From positions 20,181,785-20,245,784 of the forward strand of contig NC_091578.1 in NCBI RefSeq assembly GCF_042767895.1: a DNA stretch of 64,000 nt, given 5' to 3'. Of this stretch, positions 37,741 to 48,928 are shown piece after piece. A model generated the notes under the pieces. That model searched no databases. It was not told the origin of the DNA and saw nothing but the letters and a program-made list of their open reading frames with translations. The first letter of the stretch is position 1. Each line of letters opens with the position of its first letter. Origin of the DNA: Penaeus vannamei (Eukaryota; Arthropoda; Malacostraca; Decapoda; Penaeidae). Position numbers and translations under genes: made by a program.

Positions 37741-39903
37741 TTAGAGGTCGAGTCGGTTGGGTTGGCGAATTAGTCGACCAGAACGCGAGGAGATTTGAAA
37801 AGGTTTATCTTCAGGATGTGAGACATGGGCAGGTGCATTTGAAGGAGGTACGGTGTGAGCTGGGTTATCAGCCAGAGGCGTGGTTTGTGTAGGTTCCTTT
37901 TCTTCCAGGTATGCAGACTTTAAGCGGTCAATGGATACCCAGTCGCTCTTCCCACCAATGCTGAGACGGTATACCTTGGGGTTACGCTCCAAGACAGCAT
38001 ATGGCCCGCGGTACGGGCGGGTGAGGGGTGTACCGTGAGCGTCATTTCTTACGAATACATATTTGCAGCTGTGGATCAGCTTGGGAAGGTATTGTGGAGG
38101 AGATGTTGAGTGCGTCTGAGTGCATGGTCGGTACTTCTCAACAGCATGGCGTAGTTTGGTGAGGTGCTCAGAATCTGTAGGGGTATCTAGACTCGGGAAG
38201 AACTCCCCTGGAACTGTGAGAGCTTCAGCAGGGGAAACTTGTAATCCCTCTTTTGGGGATGTTCGGATCCCGAGAAGAACCCAGGGAAGTTGAGCTTTCC
38301 AGTCTGATTTAGTGCAGCGCGCCATTAACGCTGCTTTCAGAGGACGATGGGACCGCTCCACCATACCGTTGACTTCTGGGTTGTATGAGGTGGTGTGATG
38401 GATAGTTGATCCCATCAATTCTCCTAAAGATGTCTAAAGTTGAGATGTGAAGGCAGGTCCGCGGTCAGAGGTAATGTCGTCTGGAACGCCAAAACGACTG
38501 ATCCATCCGTGTAATAGAGCTTCTGCACAGTCTCGGGCAGTGGTGTGTTACGTGGGAATTGCCTCCGGCCAGCGGGTGGAGCGCTCTGTATCAGTGAATA
38601 GATACTGAGTGCCGTCTGAAGGTGGAAGGGGTCCCACTACATCGACGTGGAGATGTCCAAACCGGCGCATGGGCTGCCGAAATTCTCCTGTGCCAGATTC
38701 AGTGTGACGACTTACTTTGCTCATCTGGCAGGCAACACAGCTTCGAGCCCACTGTTTGATGTCTTTGTTAATTCCGTGCCAGATGAATTTATCCTTCATC
38801 AGACGAGCAGTTGTTCGTCCAGACGGGTGTAATAGACCATGGATGAGGTTGAAGATTTTTCGGCGGAAAGATTTTGGGATAAGGGGGCGTGGGCGACCTG
38901 TGCTTACATCACACAGAATGGTGCGGCCTTCGCCTCCAATATGAACATCTTTCCACTGCAGGCTGGTGATGGCTGTGTGGTATTCTGTAGTCTCTGGGTC
39001 ATCTTTTTGGGCTGCTGCTACTTCATTGTAGTCAATTCCGAGGTTTATAGAGTTTATTTCCACCCTTGATAGTGCGTCAGCTACAGGATTCATACTCCCT
39101 GGTGTATATTTGATAGAGCAGCCAAACTCGGCGATGCTGGAGAGTTGCCGCTGTTGTCTGTCCGACCAAGCATCACCAGGTTTGGAAAAAGCATGTACCA
39201 GTGGCTGGTGATCTGTGAGGATGGTGAATGCGCTGCCTTCTAAGAGATGTTTAAAGTGACGCACCGCAAGATAAACAGCGAGTAGTTCGCGGTCGAAAGT
39301 GCTGTATCTCACCTCTGCTTGACGTAGCTTTCTGCTGAAAAAACAAAGAGGATGTGTCTTACCCCTTATGGTCTGTTCAACGACTGCCCCAACAGCAATG
39401 GAGCTTGCGTCTGTGGTAAGGGTAAGTGGAATGCCTGGTGTGGTGAAGGTGAGAGTTGTAGCTGATGCAAGGGCAATCTTGGTGGTCTCGAACGCTTTTT
39501 GTTGCTCAGGTCCCCACTCCAATTTCTTTGGTTTGCCGGCAAGGGAGTTGTAAAGTGGTTCCATGATGTGTGCAATCTTTGAAAGGAAACGATGGTAGTA
39601 ATTTACCATGCCGACAAATTCTTGGAGTCCTTTGATAGTGGTTGGTGGGGGAAATCGTGAAACTGCATCTATCTTACTTGGAAGGGGTGAGACGCCTGTT
39701 GGCGAAATCTTGTGCCCGAGAAATTCCACGGATGTGGCACCAAATTGACATTTGTCTTGACGCACCACCAGGCCGTTATTATGGAGTCGTTTTAACACGA
39801 CCCGTAAGTGTTGGAGATGTTCGTTGGGGTCTCCTGAGAAGATGAGGATATCATCAACATAGCAGGCGCAAAAGGGAAGGTCTCCGAGAATGCCATCCAT
39901 CAT
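37741..39903 (-). pseudogene. Pol 3' part (RT end, RNase H, integrase), left-arm copy
   Basis: Same protein as 50939-53101: YVDD, RNase H and integrase, interrupted by a TAA at 38548-38550 and then continuing in the same frame to 37741. It encodes no altered residue relative to the other arm. Confidence 0.9.
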
Positions 39904-39964
39904 GCGTTGGAAGGTAGCCCCTGAATTTCGTAGGCCAAATGTGGAAAAATTAAAGGTGTAAGTG

Positions 39965-41221
39965 CTATAAGGTGTAATGACTGCTGTTTTGGGTGTCTTC
40001 AGGGTATACTGGTACTTGAAAGTAGCCTTTCAGGAAGTCGAGTTTATAGAAAACCTTGGCACCATGAAGGTTAGAGGTTAGGTCCGCCATATTGGGAAGA
40101 GGATAGTGGTCTGGTTCTGTGATCAGGTTAAGACGCCTATAGTCACCACATGGTCGCCAGGTGCCTTCGGGTTTCTGCACAAGATGCAGAGGAGATGCCC
40201 AGGGACTTGATGCCTTTTGACAGATGCCCATCCGAGCCATTTCGGAGTAAGCTTGTTTAGCTGCTTGAAGCTTCTCTGGAGATAAATGCCTGAATTTTGA
40301 GTGTACCGGAGGGCCTGTCGTTTTGATGTAATGGAATATTGCATGTTTGGCTGGCTGTCCAGGCTGCTGACGGAGTTCTGGTCGAAAAATGTCTGGGTAC
40401 TCTTTGCAGAGGCTGTCGTAAGGGGTATCTGCTCTCACAGTGCAGATTTCTGTGTACTGATGATTGGAACCTAGGGGTGTAGAGCAGAAGGTTGTTACAT
40501 CCAATAGTCTACGATTGGCGACATCAACGAATAGTCCGTGGTGCCCGAGGAAGTCTGCTCCCAGAAGAGGTGTCTTAACATCAGCAATGATGAAGTCCCA
40601 AGTGAAGCTGCGTCCGGCGGCTTGAATGGGTATAGTCTGGATACCGTACATTGGGATGGGGCTTCCATTGGCTGCAACAAGTTTGACATTTGATGGTCGT
40701 GTCCAGGAACGAGTTTTGTTTTCTGCTGTGGCTGGGAACAGAGAACGGAATGCGCCTGTATCCACGAGGAATTTGCGACCAGATAGGGAGTCCGTAATAA
40801 AGAAGCCCGATGCTGAGTTGTCAAGTGCGTTGATGTTCCCGCGTCTCGGGTTCTGGGTTGCCACCTTAGCGGGGAGTGGTAGCCCCATTACACGTTTTTT
40901 TGGCCAATGGCATCCAGGTAGGCACTTGTGGGCCCTTGCTCCGAACCTGTAGTGGTAATAACAAAATCCATGTGATGGTTGGGAAGAGGCACTTCCAGCT
41001 TTGTAGTGTCTTACCTGTGAGTTGGGACGTCGCTTGTTAGCAGCATTGATGAGATTGTCTGCCTTCTTTATGAGATCGTTTATGGGACTGTCGTCGGCTT
41101 CATGCAGGGCAGATCTTACAGAGGGGGGAAGGCGCTGCAGCCACAGCTCCTGCATCAAGTCCACACGCCTTGGTTTGTTGGTTGTAGGGTCGAGGTCAGG
41201 GAGTGTAGTGAGAGCCTGCAT
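39965..41221 (-). pseudogene. Gag C-terminus, protease and RT start, left-arm copy
   Basis: 418 codons identical to 49621-50877: CHCC zinc motif at residues 87-104, DTG at 154-156, LLGADFL at 219-225, then the RT fingers. It ends in the same +1 frame break near 39965. Confidence 0.9.
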
Positions 41222-41603
41222 CTCGTTCCATGCTGCATGTGCTGTTGTCTCCCAGAGGTATATGGGGAAGACTCAGGAGCTTTTGGGCATGGGCGCTGAC
41301 GGAGAGAGTGAACTCTTGTAGAAGGTAACTCTTCAAGTTTTCATATTCGACGTCTTGGTTCTGGTCCTGGTTGTCCAGCCATGCGGCAACACGAGGGAAT
41401 AACTGCTCGGGGATTGCCTCCAACACATAGTCTGCCTTCGTTCGGGGGTCTGTGACTCTTCTCAGGCGAAACTGGATTTCTGCCCGCCGGAACCAGGATG
41501 TAGCTTCTTGTGGGCAAAAGAGGGACAGCTTCACTGCTACGGCGTGGATGGAAGGAGTTTCGGCGTTTTCTTTCGCTTCACTAGGAGTTGTCTTCAGCAA
41601 CAT
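41196..41603 (-). pseudogene. Gag N-terminal part, left-arm copy
   Basis: 135 codons identical to 49239-49646. It overlaps the next frame by 26 bp at a frameshift also shared with the other arm. Confidence 0.85.
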
Positions 41604-41948
41604 GGTCCGAGTATAGGGGTCACCAATTGTGAGGAATCAAGAAGCGTATTCAGTCGAAACCAACTTTATTTTGGAATAAAAATACATATTACATAGCTAT
41701 GATGATTATGTAAAAGTACCAACATAATTATGTAAAATAAACAATACTATTAATTTATGTAATTGTTTGTCTTTATGAAACGTTTTATTTTTACATTACA
41801 CAATTAACAAAATGTTAAATTTCAGTTGAAGTGTACACTGCACTTTACACGATTGTTTTGTTCAAAGTCTTTATTTATGTAATTGTTATTTTAGGGGTAA
41901 CTTAAATTTTACAGTCCCAGTCAGACCCAGGGTCCCATGGTTAATCGT

Positions 41949-42418
41949 CTACCCCCTCCGATGACGGGGCCGAGGATTCCGAATCCAAGAGGTTATCAGC
42001 ACCGGGATCTTGTAAAGGTCCCATGTCCGATTCCAGGTCCGGAGGGGCTGTGCCGTCCAAACGGGGAAAGTTTGAAAGAAAGGAGGGACGAATTCCGCAG
42101 TGACCCGAATTGCTTTAAATTTATATGGGTGCAAGGTGACTTCCTGCCCATCTGAATTTGGTCTCCTCACCACATAAGCCACGGGCCCGAGCTTTTTCAA
42201 GACCCGGACCGGCCCTAACCATCGGGGACCCAGGGGTCTGCTTCCGTGACTGGGGTGTAGGATAACGCTGCGATGTACAAAGACCAGATCCCCTTCGTTA
42301 TACTCCCGCGGTCGAGCCCGCCGCCTTCGATCGTGATCGGCGGTCCAACGCTCACGAGCCTTTCGGGCGGCCTCACCAACTGCTCGGAGTTTTGACCTTA
42401 ATGAGGGCAAGGCCCCTT
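41949..42418 (-). pseudogene. Outer gypsy integrase, C-terminal end, left-arm copy
   Basis: The last 154 or so codons of the outer element integrase, identical to the end of the ORF at 47490-48893. It carries the module after the catalytic core (RWLGPVRVLKKLGPVAYVV). It is cut by the N gap at 42419, so the rest of the outer element is missing on this contig. Confidence 0.9.
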
Positions 42419-42918
42419 NNNNNNNNNNNNNNNNNNNNNNNNNNNNNNNNNNNNNNNNNNNNNNNNNNNNNNNNNNNNNNNNNNNNNNNNNNNNNNNNNN
42501 NNNNNNNNNNNNNNNNNNNNNNNNNNNNNNNNNNNNNNNNNNNNNNNNNNNNNNNNNNNNNNNNNNNNNNNNNNNNNNNNNNNNNNNNNNNNNNNNNNNN
42601 NNNNNNNNNNNNNNNNNNNNNNNNNNNNNNNNNNNNNNNNNNNNNNNNNNNNNNNNNNNNNNNNNNNNNNNNNNNNNNNNNNNNNNNNNNNNNNNNNNNN
42701 NNNNNNNNNNNNNNNNNNNNNNNNNNNNNNNNNNNNNNNNNNNNNNNNNNNNNNNNNNNNNNNNNNNNNNNNNNNNNNNNNNNNNNNNNNNNNNNNNNNN
42801 NNNNNNNNNNNNNNNNNNNNNNNNNNNNNNNNNNNNNNNNNNNNNNNNNNNNNNNNNNNNNNNNNNNNNNNNNNNNNNNNNNNNNNNNNNNNNNNNNNNN
42901 NNNNNNNNNNNNNNNNNN
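42419..42918. other. Assembly gap, 500 N
   Basis: Exactly 500 N. It separates the end of the left arm from the 5' LTR of the outer element, and cuts off the start of that LTR. Confidence 0.99.
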
Positions 42919-43800
42919 AGATTGACTTTTTATTCATTTATTTATTTTATTTTTAGTTCAGCCATCAGTCAAAAACTTGGTGATAATTGAATTTGTTATT
43001 TTTATAAATAACTAATTTAAAATCTATACTTTTATTGGCTTGAATGAAAACCAAAAAAATTTTATTTATTTTTAAACATGAATATTGTAAATATATTATG
43101 GTCGAAATGCACACACCTTTGTCTACCTTTCCATGACTGAAAATGCCTGTAACTCCCTAGTGAGTGCAATTTGCTCCCAAAATAAACTTCATACCATCAT
43201 AGAGCTTTTACTCAACTCCAGTCAGAATAATTCATAATCTTACCACCACTAAAGTTCTGGTTCTGACCAAGGTTAGATGCCTAAATCTTTCTCAGACTCG
43301 GGTCTCCTAAACAGCACATTGCTGGTTGCTCTGACATCACGCAACCCTTGAAAGGCTGTAAAAAGGCTAGATAAATCAGAGAATATTAAGCTGATATCAA
43401 AAGAACAGATTCATTTTGCTATACCTGTGTTCCCGCTCCCAGCAGGTGGATGCTCAAACCGAGGGGAAGAAGAATTCTATGATCTTGCTTTTTTCTTCCA
43501 AACACGTCCACGCAGACGTTCAGCCTACGCTATCTCCCTTTTCACTTCTACACACTTACACATCCAACATTCAGCACACACATTCTGTACTTTCCTTCCA
43601 CCCTTCTCTGATACAACACCCACACCCACTTACACGACATACAGGGTTCCCGAACCTACTAATCGGGTGTTGGCAGCGTGCCGTAGGCCCGGAACCTTAC
43701 ATCTGTTCAATGCAGACGAATCTTTCCCTTAAGCAAAAACCATATTCTCGGTTGAGCCCGGACTCAACCAGACCACTTAAAATCTACTGGGTCTACGCCC
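42919..43800 (+). repeat. 5' LTR of the outer gypsy element, start lost in gap
   Basis: Aligns with 55814-56706 of the 3' LTR. From about 43080 onward the match is close; the first 160 bp, next to the gap, diverge much more, as expected of a poor contig end. It contains an AATAAA at about 43182 and the GGTTGAG..CTCAACC hairpin near 43751-43770. The last bases before the primer site (CCCCTTTTT) differ from the 3' LTR end (CCCCGCTACA), so the terminal CTACA seems lost. The ORFs inside this LTR also occur in the 3' LTR and are not taken as genes. Confidence 0.8.
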
Positions 43801-43805
43801 CTTTT

Positions 43806-43823
43806 TGGTAGGCAGCGGTGGGA
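43806..43823 (+). other. Primer-binding site, probably tRNA-Leu
   Basis: TGGTAGGCAGCGGTGGGA begins with TGG just after the LTR. Apart from one extra base it is complementary to the 3' end of a eukaryotic tRNA-Leu with a CCCACCGCTGCCA end plus CCA. The assignment is from memory of tRNA sequences and needs a check. Confidence 0.6.
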
Positions 43824-44036
43824 GAGAACAGTCATTCTTTCTATAAAGTGCCTGGTCAAGCCTTTGTGCAAGTCTATCGCACGCTAAGTAACGGTTTGTA
43901 GAGCAAGTGCTGGGACGCAAAAATACCTCGCACACACAATACCGTCCAAGGAGAACCCACTAATGAGTCCTCAGGATCCTCTTCTAACACCCTTTTTGAG
44001 GGCCCCGAGTTTCATCGAGGAGATAATGCTCAATCT

Positions 44037-45228
44037 TTGACTTTGGGGCAAAGGCTAGAGCCCCATGACCACCTCTCGCTCTCGATGTATGAGGAGCTGG
44101 TGGATAAATTCGAACGACTGAATTCCCGGTTCAGTACCCTGGAAGGGCAGTACGCCAATATCGTGCGATTACTGGAGCCCAGGGCATCTGAACCACACAC
44201 TCGTTCGCCAGCTGCGGCCTCTGCATCGCAGGTAGAAGCGGGGGTGCATGCGGTCACAACTGACCACTCGTCTCAGCGTGCGCCCGTCAATCCGTGTCCC
44301 TTAGATCAGGGTATAACCCTGCATGACCCGATTCCACCTTACCGGGCAGAAGTTCCAGCTAGCCAGCCTCTTCGGAGGAATAAGGAGTTGGAAACTTGGT
44401 TTCGGCACGTCGAGCAAGCCCATCCTTACCGCCCGTGGTAGCTGTAGGGGAACGGCGGATATAGTCATTAACTCCCCAGTTTTTGACGGCATTGGGACCT
44501 GGGACGAGTTCAAGCAAACCCTTCGACAACGTCTCCGGGGGACGTGCTCGTCGATGGAGTACCTACGGCATTTGGGGTCGTACGTACTAGGCGACACTTC
44601 CCCTAGGGACTTCTATCTCGCGGTCGAGACCATGATTTATCAAGGCATGCGTGACTATCCTGGTGAACTTGGGCCAGCTGAACCTCTGATGAGAACTTTT
44701 CTCCATGGACTCCCGCCCAGGCTGCGGGAAAAGCTCCTGTTGATAGAGGATCAGCCACTTTACCGGGTGGTCGAAGCAGCCCAAAAAGTCTGGCACCATC
44801 GGCACTATGCCGGGCGGGTAGAGAAACCCTTGGTCAGTTTCTCGAGCGAGGCAGGGACTAAACCTCGCTCTTCTACTCCTCGCGAGGGTCGATCTCCGGC
44901 AGCTTCCCCTCCAGTTGATCCCCTAGCAGAGTTACCCGTATGCACTCGAGAACCCCGACGCTGGTGTCCCTACCATCAGGTGACTACGTATGACGCCTCC
45001 GAGTGTCGTGCGGTGCGAGAGGGTAATCAGTGCACCCGGTGTGGCCGCCGAGGGCATGTGGCTGGGCGGTGCTTTTTTCGGGCAGAACAACGTAGGGCAC
45101 CGCCCGACAGAACACAACCGCAACCACAACGAGCCACTGCCAGGGACAATGATGATGGCGGGCGCCGAGGGGAGCGACAGTTCCACGGAACCGGAGCTTC
45201 CCGAGGCACAGATTCAGGCCGCTATTGA
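44037..45228 (+). pseudogene. Gag of the outer gypsy element
   Basis: Two overlapping frames (44037-44441 and 44323-45228) are needed, so there is a frameshift near 44420-44440. The first has a coiled-coil-like segment (YEELVDKFERLNSRFSTLEG). The second has the capsid-like region (WDEFKQTLRQRL, FLHGLPPRLREKLLL) and a zinc knuckle CTRCGRRGHVAGRC of the pattern C-x2-C-x4-H-x4-C at about 45032-45073, followed by a Gln/Arg-rich tail. The start is uncertain: an ATG at 43964 lies in another frame and soon stops. Gag would form the particle and bind the element RNA. Confidence 0.82.
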
Positions 45229-45740
45229 ATTGTGTGGTTGCTGGGACTATGGTCTTAGCCTTTCTTGACTCGGGAAGTGAAGCAACGGTGGTGAAGGAGT
45301 CTTGTTTCAGGAGGATTTCCAGCACCCCGCTCTCACCGCACCCACGTGGCCTTAGGGGGGCATTTGGGGCCGCGTTGGACATCAAGGGCAGGGCAACCCA
45401 TGAGTTTAAGATTTCCCGAGCCTGTAAGTGCCGGCACTCGGTGTTCGTGGTGGACGACGACACCAGGTTTCCAGCAGAGGTGCTGATAGGTGTGGACCTG
45501 CTGCAGAGGTTCAATTTTAAGTTGAACCTCTCCCCTGTTTCAGGGGCCAGCTCTGCTAGCTTTAATGGAGTCCGACTCGGGGTTTCGTTCTCGGGTGCCG
45601 GGTCCCTCGCCATCCTGACATACCACGAACCGGAGGCCTTGTTACGTTGCTGTAGCGCGAGCGGCGGAGACCGGGAAGGTGCGATGAGATGTGCGCGGAG
45701 AGTCACCTGTCCCCATCGGGCATCGTGCGATGCCTCGTGA
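45225..45740 (+). pseudogene. Aspartic protease of the outer gypsy element
   Basis: AFLDSGSEATVV carries the catalytic Asp as DSG, a known variant of DTG, and VLIGVDLLQRF about 70 residues later is the usual flap-side ILGxDxL block. The retroviral-type protease works as a dimer to process Gag and Pol. After about residue 110 the frame drifts from recognisable protein; the link to RT (45740-46000) passes through at least one further frame (45689-46021). Confidence 0.8.
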
Positions 45741-45984
45741 ACGGCTTGAAGGGCGGACTGGCTTGTGTTGAGAGCGACACCGCCAAGGTCCTGGTACCTC
45801 GCTCGTTGGTGGACCTCTCCCAACCGGAGAGGTCCACGTTTGGGTCGTCAACGATCAGACAGTTCCGGTTGAGATCGAGCAAGGATTCGTCCTCTGCTAT
45901 GCGGCGATCGTGGAGGTTTCACTTAATCGTCTCGAATACGACGCGGAATCCATGGACTAGGATTCCGGCGTCAACCCGGAAGAT

Positions 45985-47053
45985 GTGGGCTCATCCTCCG
46001 GGGATAGTCGAGGAGCTTTAGACATGGCTTCCTCGACTCCCATCGATGATGGAAGCGAACCGGATAGTCTGATGGCGGACTTCGAGGACCGGTTTGATTT
46101 TGCACATGGACTTAATGACTTTGGCTATAACATGGACGAGTTTGAGGTTTTCCTGGTATGTTCTTTTGAGAACGAGGAACTTCCCTCATCAGCAGGGGCA
46201 GTTGGTGTTCCCCGGGTGGATCTTGCTCACCTGTCGTCAGTCCAACGTGAACAGCTTGTCCAGGTACTTGATCGTTACCCGGATCTGTTCAACGAAGGGC
46301 TGCCTCCAGGTGTGGTGCCACACATGAAGCATAAAATCAAAACCACGGACGACCAACCCGTCCGTGTGAAACAGTGGCGCCTCCCGGAGAGTACACGGCA
46401 GTACATCCGTACGGAGTGCGACAAGATGCTTGCAAACGGGGTGATCGAGCTTTCTTGCTCACCATGGCTCTCTCCTGTTGTGCTAGTGAAAAAGAAGGAT
46501 GGTTCGACACGCTTTTGCGTTGACTACCGTGCTTTGAACGCGAAAACAGTTTCAGATGCGTATCCCATACCCAGGATGGACGCTGCCATTGATCAGCTGG
46601 CAGGTAAGTCTTGGTTTAGTGTCCTCGACGCTAAAAGCGCATACTGGACTGTTGAGGTCGATGAGAGGGACCAAGAAAAGACAGCTTTCTCGGACGGCGC
46701 CCGTCTGTTTCAGTTTTCGCGTATGCCCTTTGGATTGACGACGGCCCCGTCAACTTTTCAGAGGGCTATCGCCGCCGTTCTCAACCCGGTGTTGGGCCAC
46801 CATGCGCTGGCATATCTTGACGATGTCGTAATATACAGTGCAGGGTTTGAGCAGCACCTATCTCACCTCGATGCCGTGTTGCAGTTGGTCGCTGGAGCAG
46901 GGTTCAGGCTTAAAAGTGTCGGTCGCTTCGCGACCGACACTTTTCGTTTTCTTGGCCACTTCATTACGCCGAACGGTGTTTTGCCTGACAAGGTTACAGT
47001 GATACGAGCCATAAAGACACCACGCAACTGTTTTTCTTTTTTTTCGCAGGCAC
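45985..47053 (+). pseudogene. Reverse transcriptase of the outer gypsy element
   Basis: Frame of 387 codons. HKIKTTDDQPVRVKQWRLP opens RT; motif A is SVLDAKSAYWTVEV with Asp at 215, RMPFGLTTAPSTFQR follows, and the catalytic YLDD is at 277-280. The segment after it (46912-46944) is a perfect 15-bp inverted repeat with a 3-nt loop, and the residues on its left arm do not look like the usual Lys-Cys block there. Real homology leaves this frame near 47030-47050 beside a run of eight T and continues in the frame of 47054. Confidence 0.9.
46912..46944. repeat. Perfect hairpin within RT
   Basis: AAAAGTGTCGGTCGC, loop TTC, then its exact reverse complement. The right arm codes for conserved sequence (RFATDTF), the left arm for non-conserved residues, suggesting the left arm was copied from the right by template switching. 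Confidence 0.85.
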
Positions 47054-47489
47054 GTGCCCAATTATGCAAGGGTCGCATCTCCTTTGACTCGGCTCCTGAA
47101 AAAAGATACAAAATTTTCATGGGGCAAACCTCAGCAGGAGGCTTTTGAATGGCTTAAGCAGGCGCTTGCCACCGCGCCTTGCTTGATCCAACCAAATTTT
47201 GAAAAGCCCTTTGAGCTTCACACCGATGCTTCGGGCACGGCGATCGGTGCTTGCCTTATGCAGGTACCCGACCATCGATCTGGAAGCCCTCGCTGTTGTC
47301 GAGAGCACTAGGCATTATCACCCTTACCTTTATGGGAGACGATTCCGTATCTTTACAGATCACAGGCCGTTGGTATCAGTCTTCCGCAAACCAACTGCCT
47401 CGGTAAGGATGACGTGATGGGCTCACGAACTGACATTTTACGACTTCAAGCTTCTTTATAAGCCGGGTCGAGTCCACCACGTCCCTGAC
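47054..47489 (+). pseudogene. RNase H of the outer gypsy element, internally deleted
   Basis: HVPNYARVASPLTRLLKKD and WGKPQQEAFEWLKQAL form the connection; HTDASGTAIGACLMQ has the first RNase H Asp. The usual stretch before IDLEALAVVES is missing at about 47262, where the sequence jumps and the frame changes: a deletion of roughly 100 bp. The second half continues in the frame of 47199-47417 with FRIFTDHRPLVSVF, stops at a TGA (47415-47417), then reads on in the same frame into the integrase. RNase H would remove the RNA strand during reverse transcription; this copy cannot. Confidence 0.85.
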
Positions 47490-48893
47490 TTGCTCAGTCG
47501 TCAGATCGCAGCCATTGCTGACCTTGATAGCCATCAGAGAGATGATCCCCTTTGGCAACAGCTCATAGAGTATCTGGAGGAAGGCCGCCTGCCGCCGAGG
47601 CGTATCCCTCTTCCCCTAGACCAATTCGAACTTCGGGACCGAGTCTTATATCATGTCAAGTCCAATAATGAACGAGCCATGCTTCAGCTCGTAATCCCAA
47701 GGTCGCTGTGCGGCGCTGCTTTGGATGCGGTCCATGCCGTACCGTCCGCCGGACATCAGGGCGTCCACAGGACGTATCAGTGGCTAAGGGATCATTTTTA
47801 CTTTCCCGGGATGTTGGCCGCATCCCGGAGATATGTCACATCATGTACGGCATGTCAACGGAGGAAGGGGGCGATCGCCCGAACTCCCCTACAGTCCATG
47901 CCGGACGTCGCGGAGCCCTTCGAGCGGGTGTCCGTGGATATCCTCACTCTTACCCCTTCGGCGCGTGGAAACAAATACGTCCTTGTGCTGATTGACCATC
48001 TTACCCGGTTTGTCGAGCTGTTCCCGTTGGCATCGAAGGACGCCCAAACCGTAGCAGACGTGTTTCTTGCGGAATTCGTTACTCGGCATGGTCCCCCGCG
48101 GACCCTATTATCAGATAACGGCCTTGAATTCCGCAATCGTCTCCTTTCCGACATCTGTCATCACCTCCAGGTGAAGTCGCTCTTCACCACAGTCTACCAT
48201 CCGCAAGCCAACGGTATGGTGGAGAGGGTGAATCGGGTGGTCAAGGACGCCCTGAGCACGCTCCAAATGGATGATCCTGATTGTTGGGACGATTTATTAC
48301 CGTATGTGAGGTTTGCCATCAATTCCTCCATACACCAGAGCGTAAACGACGTCCCTTTGTACCTTCTCACAGGTCGGGACAGTCATTTTCCGCTCGTGGG
48401 ATCAAACCACGTAATCTATGCCGAAGGGGCCTTGCCCTCATTAAGGTCAAAACTCCGAGCAGTTGGTGAGGCCGCCCGAAAGGCTCGTGAGCGTTGGACC
48501 GCCGATCACGATCGAAGGCGGCGGGCTCGACCGCGGGAGTATAACGAAGGGGATCTGGTCTTTGTACATCGCAGCGTTATCCTACACCCCAGTCACGGAA
48601 GCAGACCCCTGGGTCCCCGATGGTTAGGGCCGGTCCGGGTCTTGAAAAAGCTCGGGCCCGTGGCTTATGTGGTGAGGAGACCAAATTCAGATGGGCAGGA
48701 AGTCACCTTGCACCCATATAAATTTAAAGCAATTCGGGTCACTGCGGAATTCGTCCCTCCTTTCTTTCAAACTTTCCCCGTTTGGACGGCACAGCCCCTC
48801 CGGACCTGGAATCGGACATGGGACCTTTACAAGATCCCGGTGCTGATAACCTCTTGGATTCGGAATCCTCGGCCCCGTCATCGGAGGGGGTAG
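47490..48893 (+). CDS. Integrase of the outer gypsy element, open frame
   Basis: 467 open codons, the longest coding stretch in the window; no true start is implied because it is the 3' part of pol. Zinc-binding HHCC: H82, H89, C119, C122. Catalytic triad: D150 (SVDIL), D209 (LSDNGLEF), E245 (NGMVERVN), with the usual spacing of D to E. The C-terminal part has RWLGPVRVLKKLGPVAYVV, the module found in many gypsy integrases; no chromodomain is seen. Integrase would insert the cDNA. The frame ends 36 bp before the nested element's LTR, so it was not cut by that insertion. Alone it cannot act as pol is broken upstream. Confidence 0.88.
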   Translation: MLSRQIAAIADLDSHQRDDPLWQQLIEYLEEGRLPPRRIPLPLDQFELRDRVLYHVKSNNERAMLQLVIPRSLCGAALDAVHAVPSAGHQGVHRTYQWLRDHFYFPGMLAASRRYVTSCTACQRRKGAIARTPLQSMPDVAEPFERVSVDILTLTPSARGNKYVLVLIDHLTRFVELFPLASKDAQTVADVFLAEFVTRHGPPRTLLSDNGLEFRNRLLSDICHHLQVKSLFTTVYHPQANGMVERVNRVVKDALSTLQMDDPDCWDDLLPYVRFAINSSIHQSVNDVPLYLLTGRDSHFPLVGSNHVIYAEGALPSLRSKLRAVGEAARKARERWTADHDRRRRARPREYNEGDLVFVHRSVILHPSHGSRPLGPRWLGPVRVLKKLGPVAYVVRRPNSDGQEVTLHPYKFKAIRVTAEFVPPFFQTFPVWTAQPLRTWNRTWDLYKIPVLITSWIRNPRPRHRRG

Positions 48894-48924
48894 ACGATTA
48901 ACCATGGGACCCTGGGTCTGACTG

Positions 48925-48928
48925 GGAC
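48925..48928. other. Target site duplication GGAC, left
   Basis: GGAC directly before the nested LTR; the same four bases follow the other LTR at 53422-53425. A 4-bp duplication is normal for many Ty3/gypsy integrases. Confidence 0.85.

Larger units (their letters stand above)
37421..41913 (-). mobile_element. CsRn1-like Ty3/gypsy element nested in the outer element, left-arm copy
   Basis: Mirror of 48929-53421, flanked by GTCC at 37417-37420 and 41914-41917 (GGAC on the coding strand). LTRs lie at 41628-41913 (5') and 37421-37709 (3'); the primer-binding site is 41616-41625. The protein products are identical to the right-arm copy including all breaks; see that copy for domains. Confidence 0.92.
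32402..42418. repeat. Left arm of a 10-kb inverted duplication
   Basis: Mirror image of 48424-58500. Between about 35090 and 42418 each base pairs with the base whose coordinate sums to 90,842, with no indel; beyond the poly-A at about 35051-35071 the sum becomes 90,843, and past the LTR end about 90,900. All breaks in the genes of the nested element are shared. The arm ends exactly at the N gap on the right, and its left limit matches the N gap at 58501. Confidence 0.93.
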
